This document shows positions 52,834-61,153 of a stretch of 64,000 bases of DNA, piece after piece (position 1 is the stretch's first letter; each line of letters opens with the position of its first letter). A program made the translations under genes and the position numbers. Under the pieces are notes generated by a model. The model saw only the letters and a list, made by a program, of their open reading frames with translations, had not been told where the DNA came from and made no database searches. The DNA lies in NCBI GenBank assembly GCA_021201135.1, contig JAJQGT010000006.1:124001-188000 (forward strand), written 5' to 3'. This stretch comes from Oscillospiraceae bacterium. GTDB lineage: Bacteria > Bacillota > Clostridia > Oscillospirales > Ruminococcaceae.

Positions 52834-53622
52834 TTATGCTTGTGAAAATGCGCTATTTACGATTTCATTGAAATCCGGTGCTACGTTGCTTTCGGAGTCT
52901 CTTGTGCAGTACGCAAGATACTCGATATTTCCGTCTCCGCCCTTTATCGGCGATGGAATTATGCCGATTACATTAAAACCGTTTGAGAGAAGATAATAGT
53001 AAATATCCTGTAAAACTCTTATGTGAACCGATTTGCTTTTCACGATGCCACCTTTTCCGATTGCCTCTTTTCCTGCTTCGAACTGTGGCTTTATCAGGAA
53101 TACGGCTCTGCCATCAGCTTTCAGTATTTTTACAGCGGCTGAGATGGCAAATTTAACGGATATAAACGACAGATCGGCAGTTACGAAATCTACTGTCTCG
53201 CCTGTTGTACTTATAGCAACGTCTTTGACATTAACGCCTTCGATGTTTACGACTCTGCTATCGTTGAGGAGCTTTTCGGCGAGTTGTCCGTGACCGACAT
53301 CTATTGAGTAGACCTTTTTGGCACCGTTCTGTAGCATACAGTCGGTAAACCCGCCGGTAGATGCTCCCAAATCGGCACAAGTTAGTTCATCAAGCTCTAT
53401 GTTAAAAGCGCCTATAGCCGCTTCGAGCTTCAATCCGCCACGACCAACATACTTAAGCTGAGCGCCTGTGAAACTGACGACGTCGTTGTCTGAGACCTCA
53501 AGAGCAGGCTTACGGCACACTTTTCCGTTCACGGTTACTTCGTCGTTTTTGATTGCTTCTTTAGCCCGCTCACGGCTTGAGAAATAGCCATTTGATGTGA
53601 GATAGTAATCAAGCCTCGGCAT
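52834..53622 (-). CDS. tlyA: TlyA family rRNA 2'-O-methyltransferase
   Basis: A 262-aa protein with an N-terminal S4 domain (RLDYYLTSNGYFSSRERAKEAI) and an FtsJ-like SAM-dependent methyltransferase domain (DLGASTGGFTDCML, YSIDVGHGQLA, LIKPQFEAG). Homologues methylate ribose in 16S and 23S rRNA and affect capreomycin susceptibility; some act as haemolysins. It overlaps the 3' end of dxs by 14 nt and precedes nadK, the standard order. Confidence 0.93.
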   Translation of the reverse strand: MPRLDYYLTSNGYFSSRERAKEAIKNDEVTVNGKVCRKPALEVSDNDVVSFTGAQLKYVGRGGLKLEAAIGAFNIELDELTCADLGASTGGFTDCMLQNGAKKVYSIDVGHGQLAEKLLNDSRVVNIEGVNVKDVAISTTGETVDFVTADLSFISVKFAISAAVKILKADGRAVFLIKPQFEAGKEAIGKGGIVKSKSVHIRVLQDIYYYLLSNGFNVIGIIPSPIKGGDGNIEYLAYCTRDSESNVAPDFNEIVNSAFSQA

Positions 53623-55429
53623 CGGTTTGCTCTTTCCTGACAGTGAGCTCTATCTGATGTTCGGAAAGCCTGTAAAGCTCAATAGCTTCACACACCTTCA
53701 TATGAGGCACAAAGCCGTTAATTGCGTGAGCTTCAACATTTGGGCAGACAGATTTTAGCTTCTGCCCTATTGAGCCCTCATATTCACATTCTTCGAAGAT
53801 ATAAGCTTTGTTATATCCGGATATAATGTTTTCGAGTTCACCATTTAGTGGGAACACCTTGACAAGCTTAATGAAATCGCAACCGAGCTTTTCAGCGGCT
53901 TTTTCCGCTTCTCCTGCTTCCCTGCCGTAGGAAATGATGAGAGTGTCGCTATTTCTTTCGGTAACCGCATAATCGCTTTCACAGACAGTTTCCGAAGCCT
54001 CACCCGATTTCGGATATCTGACAACTGCCATGCCTGTGTCATCAAAAATCGCTTTTTCGAGGCAGGTTTCGAGCTCTTTATAGTTTGAGGGAGAGTAAAT
54101 TGTGATATTTGGAATAGTAGTCAGAAACGGGATATCGAAGGTTCCCTGATGGGTTCTGCCGTCCGAGCCGACAATTCCCGCGTGGTCGATGCCGATTACC
54201 ATATGGACATTGCCTATTGCGGCATCGTGAATAAGTTCGTCATAACTTCTCTGGAGGAATGATGAATAGACCGCAAATACAGGTATCATGCCCATTTCGG
54301 CAAGTCCTGCCGCAAAGGTCACGGCATGTCCTTCGGCAATTCCTACGTCAAAATATCTTTCGGGGTGCTTTTTCTTAAAGTATTGCAGACCAGTTCCGTA
54401 TTTCATGGATGCGGTAATGGCACAGATTCTGTCATCTTTATCGGCGAGCCTTGTAAGAGCTTGCCCGAAAGCGTCCGTGAAATCATATTTATGTTCCGGC
54501 AGAAGACCGGTCTTAACATCGAATCCTGCAACACCGTGATAGTTTCCGGGGTTCTTTTCTGCGGGCTTATAGCCTTTGCCCTTCTTTGTGTTTATCTGAA
54601 TCAGTACAGGTCCGCCGAGAGACTTTGCATATGAAAGCGCATCTTCGAGCTCACCAAGGTCGTGTCCGTCAACCGGTCCGACAAACTGGAAGCCGAGGTC
54701 CTCAAACATCGTACTGTGGAGCATCTTTTCCCTGACTACGTCCTTTGAGTCGCTGAGAAAATCAGAAACCGGCTTACCTACCAACGGCACTGCGGAGATA
54801 ATTCCCCTTGTGGTGTTTTTGATTGTGCGATAGGATTTTTTGATTCGAAGCTTTGAGAGATATTCCGCCAAGCCGCCGATATTTTTGGAGATGGACATTT
54901 CGTTATAATTAAGGATAACGATAATATTTGCTCCGCTTCTTCCAGCATTGTTGAGACCTTCGTATGAAAGCCCGCCGGTCATTGCACCATCGCCGATAAC
55001 GGCGATAGCGTGATGATTGTCTCCCTTCAGCTTCATAGCTTCGGCAATTCCGAGAGCAGATGAGATGGAAGTTGAGCTGTGACCGCTTATGACCGGGTCA
55101 TGAACAGATTCTTCGGGATTTGAAAAGCCGGAAAGCCCACCTTTCTGACGAATCGTATCAAATTCGTCGAGTCGACCGGTAAGAAGCTTATGGGCATAGC
55201 ATTGATGCCCGACATCGAAAACTATTTTGTCCTTCGGGGATTCAAAAACTTTATGTATCGCAACGGTGAGCTCGACAACTCCCAGATTTGACGACAAATG
55301 TCCGCCGTTTTTGGCAACGGTATTGATTATTTTACCGCGTATTTCTGCGCAAAGCTCCTGTTCTTCTTCCAAGCTGAGCTTTTTCAGATCCTCGGGTAGA
55401 GTAAGGCTCTCAAGCAGGTTGTTCTTCAA
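53609..55429 (-). CDS. dxs: 1-deoxy-D-xylulose-5-phosphate synthase
   Basis: First enzyme of the MEP isoprenoid pathway, joining pyruvate and glyceraldehyde-3-phosphate; 606 aa. The thiamine diphosphate motif is GDGAMTGGLSYEGLNNAG, with HSSTSISSALG and the transketolase-like C-terminal part (GIDHAGIVGSDGRTHQGTFD). It begins at TTG 55429; no ATG is near the expected N-terminus (LPEDLKKLSLEE). ispA lies just upstream, so both ends of the early isoprenoid pathway are on one transcript. Confidence 0.95.
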   Translation of the reverse strand: MKNNLLESLTLPEDLKKLSLEEEQELCAEIRGKIINTVAKNGGHLSSNLGVVELTVAIHKVFESPKDKIVFDVGHQCYAHKLLTGRLDEFDTIRQKGGLSGFSNPEESVHDPVISGHSSTSISSALGIAEAMKLKGDNHHAIAVIGDGAMTGGLSYEGLNNAGRSGANIIVILNYNEMSISKNIGGLAEYLSKLRIKKSYRTIKNTTRGIISAVPLVGKPVSDFLSDSKDVVREKMLHSTMFEDLGFQFVGPVDGHDLGELEDALSYAKSLGGPVLIQINTKKGKGYKPAEKNPGNYHGVAGFDVKTGLLPEHKYDFTDAFGQALTRLADKDDRICAITASMKYGTGLQYFKKKHPERYFDVGIAEGHAVTFAAGLAEMGMIPVFAVYSSFLQRSYDELIHDAAIGNVHMVIGIDHAGIVGSDGRTHQGTFDIPFLTTIPNITIYSPSNYKELETCLEKAIFDDTGMAVVRYPKSGEASETVCESDYAVTERNSDTLIISYGREAGEAEKAAEKLGCDFIKLVKVFPLNGELENIISGYNKAYIFEECEYEGSIGQKLKSVCPNVEAHAINGFVPHMKVCEAIELYRLSEHQIELTVRKEQTDAEA

Positions 55430-55450
55430 ATCTATCTCTCTTTTCGTATG

Positions 55451-56347
55451 TTAATGTCTTCTGTCAAGCAGGTCATATGCAAGCTCGCATAACAGCTCCG
55501 AGCTGTCTATGTTCGAAATTGCTGCAACTGCAGTTTCCGTATAGCGTTTAGCCTCGTTGTATGCCGCATCTACACCCATAACAGTGGCGTAGGTGTCTTT
55601 GCTTCGCTTTTCATCGCTTCCGATTGGCTTTCCGAGCTCGCTTTCGCTCCCCGTAATATCCAGAATATCGTCAATTATCTGGAATGCAAGTCCGAAGTTC
55701 TCCGCATATTCGGCGGCTTTCATTATGTTTTTATCATCGGCACCGGCGAGTATTGCTCCGAATTGCGCAGATGCACTTAGGATACAACCGGTTTTGAGGG
55801 ACGACATTCTTTTTAAGAATTCCAAGTCGATTTTCTCGTTTTCCGAAATGAGGTCAAGCCTCTGCCCCATTATCATCCCTTGGTTCCCTGCCGCTTTTGA
55901 AAGGCAGTTTATGAGCCTGACTGCGGTTTTAGGTGATATGTCCCCACTCAGAGCTTTATCTGAGATAATCTCAAACGGCAGTATCGCAAGACCATCGCCG
56001 GCTAAAAGCGCAGTATCGACACCGTATGCACAGTGGACGGATGGCTTGCCCCTTCGCATATCGTCATTGTCCATTTCCGGCATGTCATCGTGTATGAGAG
56101 AAAACGTGTGCATCAGTTCAAGGCAGGATGCAATTTCCGTTACATCCCCTTTTCCACCGAAAAGCTTGTAAAACTCAATACAAAGGACCGGTCTTATCCG
56201 CTTACCGCCCGCTGTCAGAGCGTAAAACTCGGCATCTATTACTCTATTTTCATTGTCGTCAGACTTAGAAATATATCCATTGCTTAAAAGATATGAGTCA
56301 ACCGCTTCTACATCACGCTGAAATACAGCTTTAAGCTCAGGCTTCAT
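55451..56347 (-). CDS. ispA: Farnesyl diphosphate synthase family prenyltransferase
   Basis: Head-to-tail prenyl synthase that supplies C15 precursors for undecaprenyl phosphate and quinones; 298 aa from ATG 56347. An in-frame ATG at 56368 is also possible but lies deeper in xseB; the chosen start has AAGGCG upstream. The first Asp-rich motif is HDDMPEMDND and the second DDILD; GGKRIRP near residue 48 binds pyrophosphate. Chain length (C15 or C20) is not certain from sequence. It overlaps xseB slightly. Confidence 0.92.
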   Translation of the reverse strand: MKPELKAVFQRDVEAVDSYLLSNGYISKSDDNENRVIDAEFYALTAGGKRIRPVLCIEFYKLFGGKGDVTEIASCLELMHTFSLIHDDMPEMDNDDMRRGKPSVHCAYGVDTALLAGDGLAILPFEIISDKALSGDISPKTAVRLINCLSKAAGNQGMIMGQRLDLISENEKIDLEFLKRMSSLKTGCILSASAQFGAILAGADDKNIMKAAEYAENFGLAFQIIDDILDITGSESELGKPIGSDEKRSKDTYATVMGVDAAYNEAKRYTETAVAAISNIDSSELLCELAYDLLDRRH

Positions 56348-56525
56348 TTTTGTCGCCTTCGCTTTCATTCAGCTCGCTTCTTATATCGTTTATACGCTTC
56401 AAGCACTCTTCGGAGAGAGCCATGCCCTCCTTATAAAGAGCAACGGTCTCCTCGAGGGATGTCTTATCATCGTTAAGCTTCGCACATATTTCTTTCAGTC
56501 TTTTTATTGACTCGTCAAAGTTCAT
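56337..56525 (-). CDS. xseB: Exodeoxyribonuclease VII small subunit
   Basis: A 62-aa helical protein with the XseB core FDESIKRLKEICAKL and ETVALYKEGMALSEEC. It coats the large subunit of exonuclease VII. The ATG overlaps the xseA stop by 4 nt. xseA-xseB-ispA is the usual order. Confidence 0.94.
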   Translation of the reverse strand: MNFDESIKRLKEICAKLNDDKTSLEETVALYKEGMALSEECLKRINDIRSELNESEGDKNEA

Positions 56526-57718
56526 ATCTGTTCCTCATTTTCCTGTAAAACTTCTGCCTCGGCTTGTCCGTCTTTCATAACGATTTGTATTCTGCCGCTT
56601 AGTTCTGAACTTTCTGTTACAAGGTGTGAATCCTTGTAAATCAAAGCATAGCCTTTGCCAAGTATATTCATCGGGTCAGCGGCGGACAACGTGTTGATAC
56701 AGCCCGATAGTTGTGCTTCGTACAGTCTCAGCCTGTGAGAAATTGAAGTCTTCATAGACTCTCGCATCGTGCCAAGCTGATACTCTGTTCTTGTAAGCTT
56801 ATTCACCGGTGATAACGCATCAATTATTGATTTGTAGCTTGAAATCGAATTTGAAAGAGCATAGAGCTTTCTGTCTGTCAATCTTGTAATCTCCTGCTTA
56901 AGTCTCGAAATTTCCGAGGAAATAGCCGACATATCGGGAGTGCAAAGCTCTGCCGCAGCGGTAGGGGTTGCGGCTCTTACATCTGCCACGAGGTCCGATA
57001 AAGTCAGGTCAACCTCGTGCCCGATAGCGGAAACAACCGGAGTTATACAAGCGTAAACCGCCATAACAACGGCTTTTGTATTGAAGCAGGATAAATCGTC
57101 ATCCGAGCCGCCACCTCTTGTGAGTATAATAACATCGGATTCGCTTTTATCCGCAAGTGAAAGTGCATTTGAAATGCTCGCCGGAGCTTCAAGCCCCTGA
57201 ACCGTTGCCGAAAAAAGCTTAACCTCTGCAAGAGGATATCTCCTTGAAACGGTGCTCATAACATCGTGTATTGCCGCTCCCGACGGTGATGTGACGACCG
57301 CAATTCTTGAAGGATACTGCGGGAGTGACTTTTTGGGCTTTGAGAATATGCCCTCTTTGGAGAGTTGTTCTTTAAGCTGTGCGAGGGCTATATATTCAGT
57401 GCCCTTTCCGTCAGGAACAAGCTGAGTGCAGTTGAGCTGATAAACCCCGTTTCGTTCGTATACGTCGACTCCGCCAAAGGCTATTACAGCCTGTCCTGTT
57501 TCAGGATAAAAGCTGAGTCTCGAGGCGTTTTGCGAAAACATTACAGCTCTTATATTTGAGCTTCCGTCTGTCAGGGTAAAGAATATGTGCCCCGACGTGT
57601 GATTGATTGATATATCGGAAATCTCGCCCTTTACGGCGATGCCCTTAAGCTTCGGGTCGTTTTTAAGCTTGAATGAAATATAAGTATTGAGTGCCGAAAC
57701 CGAAAGTATTGAATTCAA
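56522..57718 (-). CDS. xseA: Exodeoxyribonuclease VII large subunit
   Basis: Single-strand exonuclease subunit, 398 aa. The N-terminal OB fold (VKGEISDISINHTSGHIFFTL) and the catalytic region (VVTSPSGAAIHDVMSTVSRRYP, ILTRGGGSDDDLSCFN, SAIGHEVDLTLSDLVADVRAATPTAAAE in part) are present, then coiled coil and a short C-terminal beta segment (LGKGYALIYKD). It starts at TTG 57718, overlapping the stop of the preceding gene. Confidence 0.95.
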   Translation of the reverse strand: MNSILSVSALNTYISFKLKNDPKLKGIAVKGEISDISINHTSGHIFFTLTDGSSNIRAVMFSQNASRLSFYPETGQAVIAFGGVDVYERNGVYQLNCTQLVPDGKGTEYIALAQLKEQLSKEGIFSKPKKSLPQYPSRIAVVTSPSGAAIHDVMSTVSRRYPLAEVKLFSATVQGLEAPASISNALSLADKSESDVIILTRGGGSDDDLSCFNTKAVVMAVYACITPVVSAIGHEVDLTLSDLVADVRAATPTAAAELCTPDMSAISSEISRLKQEITRLTDRKLYALSNSISSYKSIIDALSPVNKLTRTEYQLGTMRESMKTSISHRLRLYEAQLSGCINTLSAADPMNILGKGYALIYKDSHLVTESSELSGRIQIVMKDGQAEAEVLQENEEQI

Positions 57719-58662
57719 AGTTTACACCCATCCTTTATTGCTGAGAATATTACAACTCCGACGGCATTGTCTTGTGAGAAAGCAGGTTCCGCGAAATAAG
57801 AATCAAAATCTTTTTCAAGTCTTACCCGTATCAACTTGTCCGACATGACGCCTCCGGCGTACACTATCGGAAGCGAGCCGAATTTATTTATAGCGCATAC
57901 GGTCATTTCATATACAGCCGCTTCGACAGATTTCAGTGCATATAAGGCTATATCGCACTTTTCTGCGCCTTTGTCAAACATGTCTCTGCATTGATTTTCT
58001 ATGCCAGAAATACAACAGCTTCCGTCTTTTATTGCTGCTCTCGGCTTGAATTCAGCAGTCGATTCGCTTGCGAGCTTTTCCAATTCTTTTCCGCAAGGAA
58101 ATCCGAGACCGAGCATTACACCGACTCTGTCTATAAGCTGACCGGCTTTTAAATCAAGTGAAGATGAGATCTCTGTTGCCTTGATTACTTCCTCTTTATC
58201 CGCTTTTACGAGCAGGCAATCGGTTGTACCTCCGCTGACGTGAAACGCAATAAACGGCTTGTCGCTTTCTATCAGATCAAGCCTTTGGCATGAATAAAGT
58301 GCCGCCAAGACGTGCCCTACCTGATGAGAGGTTTCATAAAGGGGGATATTCCCTATCGCTGAAATGCTTTTTGCAACCGTCTCCCCTACCATAAAACACG
58401 GCATATACGAGCCTTCTATGCTTCTCGGACGCGAGGAAACGCCTATAGCCGTTATACTCTCGCCCTTTCCTGTAAGACCGTCTATAACATCGGGAAGCTG
58501 TTTTACATGCTGGAATACCGCTTCTGACTGTCTAAGCCCTACTTCACCGGATTTTACACTTAAGAGCTTCTTATTCTGACGTACCGAACGACTTTCGGAA
58601 TCATATACTGCGGCAGAGGTTGTATAATTGCTGGTATCAATACCCAAGTAGAGCTTGCTCAT
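57715..58662 (-). CDS. TsaD/Kae1-like protein (M22 family), probable paralogue of TsaD
   Basis: A 315-aa ASKHA-fold protein of the TsaD/Kae1/YeaZ superfamily. The N-terminal phosphate-binding loop is GIDTSNYTTS. The likely metal ligands of TsaD are kept (H113 and H117 in SHQVGHV, D298 in SQDNAVG), but the Glu of the usual HxEGH motif is Val115. The length and the positions of GGTTDCLLV and YAGGVMSDKLIR fit the family. It lies between nusB and xseA with overlapping ends, a context seen in Clostridia but not that of tsaD. True TsaD makes t6A in tRNA; what this protein does is unknown. Confidence 0.75.
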   Translation of the reverse strand: MSKLYLGIDTSNYTTSAAVYDSESRSVRQNKKLLSVKSGEVGLRQSEAVFQHVKQLPDVIDGLTGKGESITAIGVSSRPRSIEGSYMPCFMVGETVAKSISAIGNIPLYETSHQVGHVLAALYSCQRLDLIESDKPFIAFHVSGGTTDCLLVKADKEEVIKATEISSSLDLKAGQLIDRVGVMLGLGFPCGKELEKLASESTAEFKPRAAIKDGSCCISGIENQCRDMFDKGAEKCDIALYALKSVEAAVYEMTVCAINKFGSLPIVYAGGVMSDKLIRVRLEKDFDSYFAEPAFSQDNAVGVVIFSAIKDGCKL

Positions 58663-59063
58663 GAAAGACTTCTTGAGTATGCGCCAAGAACCCCGTTTAC
58701 AAAAGTAACGTCAGATTCCTGAGCGTATTTGTTGACGAGATCGACGGCTTCGTTTATCGAAACCTTGACAGGTATCCTGTCCGAAAGGTATTTGATTTCG
58801 TATACTGCGAGTCTGAGTGCCGCAAGATTAATTTTTGGGATTCTGTCGATGCTTCTTTTTGTGCTGAACTGGGATATTATCTCGTCTATTTCTTCAAGAT
58901 GTTCATAAACGCCTTCAACCGTAGAGATAACTTCTTCATTAACAGTGACCGCTTCGTTATCTTTGGAGATTTCTATCAGCTCTGCCGGCGATTCGTCGCG
59001 GAACGCTTTTTCGAAGATAAAGATAAACTCCGATTCTCTTATATCATGCCTTGTAATGCCCAT
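58659..59063 (-). CDS. nusB: Transcription antitermination factor NusB
   Basis: All-helical RNA-binding protein that acts with NusE in rRNA antitermination; 134 aa. N-terminal ESEFIFIFEKAFRDE and C-terminal PVKVSINEAVDLVNKYAQES ... FVNGVLGAY are typical. The ATG follows an AGGCAGG sequence. asp23 lies upstream with a hairpin in between. Its stop overlaps the next ATG. Confidence 0.94.
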   Translation of the reverse strand: MGITRHDIRESEFIFIFEKAFRDESPAELIEISKDNEAVTVNEEVISTVEGVYEHLEEIDEIISQFSTKRSIDRIPKINLAALRLAVYEIKYLSDRIPVKVSINEAVDLVNKYAQESDVTFVNGVLGAYSRSLS

Positions 59064-59105
59064 TTAAACTTCCTGCCTATTTTAGAAATGATTTTAATGC
59101 ACGGA

Positions 59106-59131
59106 AACCAAGCCGTTTTATCAGCTTGGTT
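59106..59131. other. Hairpin between asp23 and nusB
   Basis: AACCAAGC (59106-59113) pairs perfectly with GCTTGGTT (59124-59131), 10-nt loop; CGGA/TCCG can extend it with a bulge. TTTTT follows on the plus strand, so it looks like a terminator for antisense transcription. On the minus strand it may only modulate the asp23/nusB ratio. Confidence 0.5.
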
Positions 59132-59141
59132 ATATCCGTTT

Positions 59142-59504
59142 TTATTTGTACTGACTCTCGGAAAAATCAACATCGACTACCGAGACATTAACCTTCGACA
59201 CGGTCACGCCTGTCATCGACTGAACTGCGGCTTTGACCTTATCCTGAATCTGCGTGCATACGTTGGTTACTTTATAGCCGCTGTATACGATTATCGAAAT
59301 AGATATTTTTGCAACGCCGTCGAGCATAGTAACTCTTATTGCGGTGTTATCCATCTTGCTCGAAAACATCTTAAGTATATCAAACGGGCGAACCGAAATC
59401 TTTGAAACGCCGCTTACTTCCAAAGCCGCATTCTTGGCAATCTGGATGATGACATTCTCGGATACTCTGAGAGTTCCCTTTCTTTTCTTTTCTGTGACTT
59501 CCAT
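59142..59504 (-). CDS. Asp23/Gls24 family protein
   Basis: A 120-aa protein of the Asp23/Gls24 (YqhY) family with KGTLRVSENVIIQIAKNAALEV, the segment GVAKISISIIVYSGYKV and VSKVNVSVVDVDF. In Bacillus yqhY lies near the acc genes and has been linked to control of fatty acid synthesis and envelope stress. Here it follows spoIIIAH directly, without accB or accC between them. AGGAGG precedes ATG 59504, and a sigma-A promoter lies just upstream. Confidence 0.9.
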   Translation of the reverse strand: MEVTEKKRKGTLRVSENVIIQIAKNAALEVSGVSKISVRPFDILKMFSSKMDNTAIRVTMLDGVAKISISIIVYSGYKVTNVCTQIQDKVKAAVQSMTGVTVSKVNVSVVDVDFSESQYK

Positions 59505-59569
59505 TAATTTGTCCTCCTATATTCGTCCTGGGATACGGAAGCGTCTGCTTCGCATAAATATACAAATAC

Positions 59570-59598
59570 AGTATAGCACAAATCGGTCGCCGAAACAA
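59570..59598 (-). promoter_or_regulatory. Sigma-A promoter of the asp23-nusB operon
   Basis: Minus strand: TTGTTT (59598-59593), a 17-nt spacer ending in TGTGC (extended -10), TATACT (59575-59570). It begins immediately after the spoIIIAH stop, so housekeeping genes downstream do not depend on the sporulation promoter. Confidence 0.78.
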
Positions 59599-60180
59599 CT
59601 ACTTTACCTCAAAAATTCTGATATTTTCATTCTGAACATCCACTTCCGATAGCAAAATGTCTTTGATTTGTGCCGCTTGTGCACTTGTCAAGCCCTCAGA
59701 CTTTACAACGATATTTGCGTTTTCTCCGTCAAGATAGCATACACAGTCTTCAAAGCCTGCGGCGATAACCAGATTTTCGATTATTGTTTCACTCTCAATA
59801 AGCGATGAAAGCGCTACTGCTTCTTCTGTGTAGGAGGAAAGCTCTTCATCGGAAATGTCTCCGCCGTCGAGCATCATCTTAAGAGTTTCTACCGCCTCGT
59901 CTCTTGATGTGAGTTTTTCGAGCCTTGCCTGTGCGAAGTAGTCATCTGACGAATAGTCGACTATCTCGGTGCCGTTTACATAAGTTATTTCGCCGTAAAC
60001 ATCGCTCATATCAAGACTTGTAACGACATCGGTCGCCTTTAGGTCGGTGTTTGTGAGCTCGTAATTCGCATAAACGGCTATTCCCAGAAGCAAGACAAGA
60101 CATGTGATGATTATCTGTCTCTTGGACACTCTTGGATTAAATCTGAATTTTCTGTTTTTCTTTGCCATTGCAGTTGCCAT
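59599..60180 (-). CDS. spoIIIAH: Stage III sporulation protein AH
   Basis: Mother-cell membrane protein whose outer domain binds SpoIIQ across the intermembrane space; 193 aa. A basic N-terminus, one membrane helix (about residues 25-42) and a C-terminal EscJ/ring-building domain (TIIENLVIAAGFEDCVCYLDG, LTSAQAAQIKDILLSE) are seen. Last gene of the spoIIIA operon, 12 nt after spoIIIAG. The SpoIIQ partner is not in the window. Confidence 0.93.
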   Translation of the reverse strand: MATAMAKKNRKFRFNPRVSKRQIIITCLVLLLGIAVYANYELTNTDLKATDVVTSLDMSDVYGEITYVNGTEIVDYSSDDYFAQARLEKLTSRDEAVETLKMMLDGGDISDEELSSYTEEAVALSSLIESETIIENLVIAAGFEDCVCYLDGENANIVVKSEGLTSAQAAQIKDILLSEVDVQNENIRIFEVK

Positions 60181-60192
60181 TGAAATCTCTCC

Positions 60193-60687
60193 TTAGTTGC
60201 TTTTTGCTACATAAACCTTGTTTGACGGTATATCCAAAACGGTAGAAACCGCTTTTATAACCTGTTCTTGAATTACTGCCCTATCGCCTCCTGTACAGAC
60301 TACAAGTACTCCGCTTACTTGCGGATTATCTATTCTTTCAATCAACGCCTCCTTATTCCCTATAATTACTGTTTCGGTTTTTGTTTCGAGCTCATCTTTC
60401 TCGATATCTGTTGTGTAGACATAAGAAGCAGAGCTCTCTATCGTCAGCATGACCGTAACGTCACCTACGCCGTCAATCTTTGAAATAATCTTTTCGAGCT
60501 GAAGCTTGAGCTCTTCGGTATATTCTGAGCTCACGTCGGGAATAGTTTCCGAATCGGATGTATCTTCATCATCGCTTTCAAAGCTGTTCAGTGCCAGAAT
60601 GAGAATAACAGATAACACAGCTACTGCAAGATATATGATTTGTTTGCCGGAAAGCCTGAACTTTTCTTTAAGTCTGTCAAGAATCAT
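60193..60687 (-). CDS. spoIIIAG: Stage III sporulation protein AG
   Basis: Forms the large ring of the feeding-tube/channel at the engulfed forespore; 164 aa. A short cytoplasmic part and one membrane helix (about residues 15-33) precede an acidic linker and the ring domain (LEKIISKIDGVGDVTVMLTI, VSGVLVVCTGGDRAVIQEQVIKA). It overlaps spoIIIAF by 11 nt. Confidence 0.93.
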   Translation of the reverse strand: MILDRLKEKFRLSGKQIIYLAVAVLSVILILALNSFESDDEDTSDSETIPDVSSEYTEELKLQLEKIISKIDGVGDVTVMLTIESSASYVYTTDIEKDELETKTETVIIGNKEALIERIDNPQVSGVLVVCTGGDRAVIQEQVIKAVSTVLDIPSNKVYVAKSN

Positions 60688-61153
60688 TTACGTCCTCCGA
60701 AAAGCTGATATCAAGGGTTACTTCCCCGATTTTGTCACCGGTTACCTTGCGGATTTTGCTTTCGTACGCTTCACTGCTTCCCGGGATTGTCAGGCTTATT
60801 TTACTAATAGATATGCCGTTATCCTCGTCAATATTAGTTTCCACTGAGATTTTTTCTACCGGTATGCCGTTCTCCTCATATATCAGAAGAATGCTTTCGG
60901 CAAGACGTTCCTCGAGCTCGCTTATAACCAAGTCGTTATAGCTGTAATCTGATTCGTAAAGCAAATCTGCGTCTATAGACTCATCGAAGGTGAAATCAAG
61001 ATTTAAAACCGCTCCGGCTATTGTGAGAGCTGTTAGAATTGATATGACCGTTTTCATTTTCTGTTTGTAGCTATCCGGGGTCAGCATCATGACGAGCATA
61101 TATACAAGTGATAATATACATACCGTCAAGGTGATATTCTTTACAGATGTCAT
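60677..61153 (-). CDS. spoIIIAF: Stage III sporulation protein AF
   Basis: A 158-aa mother-cell membrane protein with two N-terminal membrane helices (about residues 6-24 and 34-52), then a soluble domain with a ring-building-motif-like pattern (VISELEERLAESILLIYEENG). Sequence is weakly conserved in the family, so the call leans on order between spoIIIAE and spoIIIAG and on topology. It overlaps spoIIIAE by 4 nt. Confidence 0.9.
   Translation of the reverse strand: MTSVKNITLTVCILSLVYMLVMMLTPDSYKQKMKTVISILTALTIAGAVLNLDFTFDESIDADLLYESDYSYNDLVISELEERLAESILLIYEENGIPVEKISVETNIDEDNGISISKISLTIPGSSEAYESKIRKVTGDKIGEVTLDISFSEDVNDS

Noticed and set aside
57715-58662. Labelling this gene tsaD or a secreted glycoprotease
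   Set aside because: No signal peptide, Glu of HxEGH is replaced by Val, and the gene context is not that of tsaD. Kept as a paralogue of unknown function.
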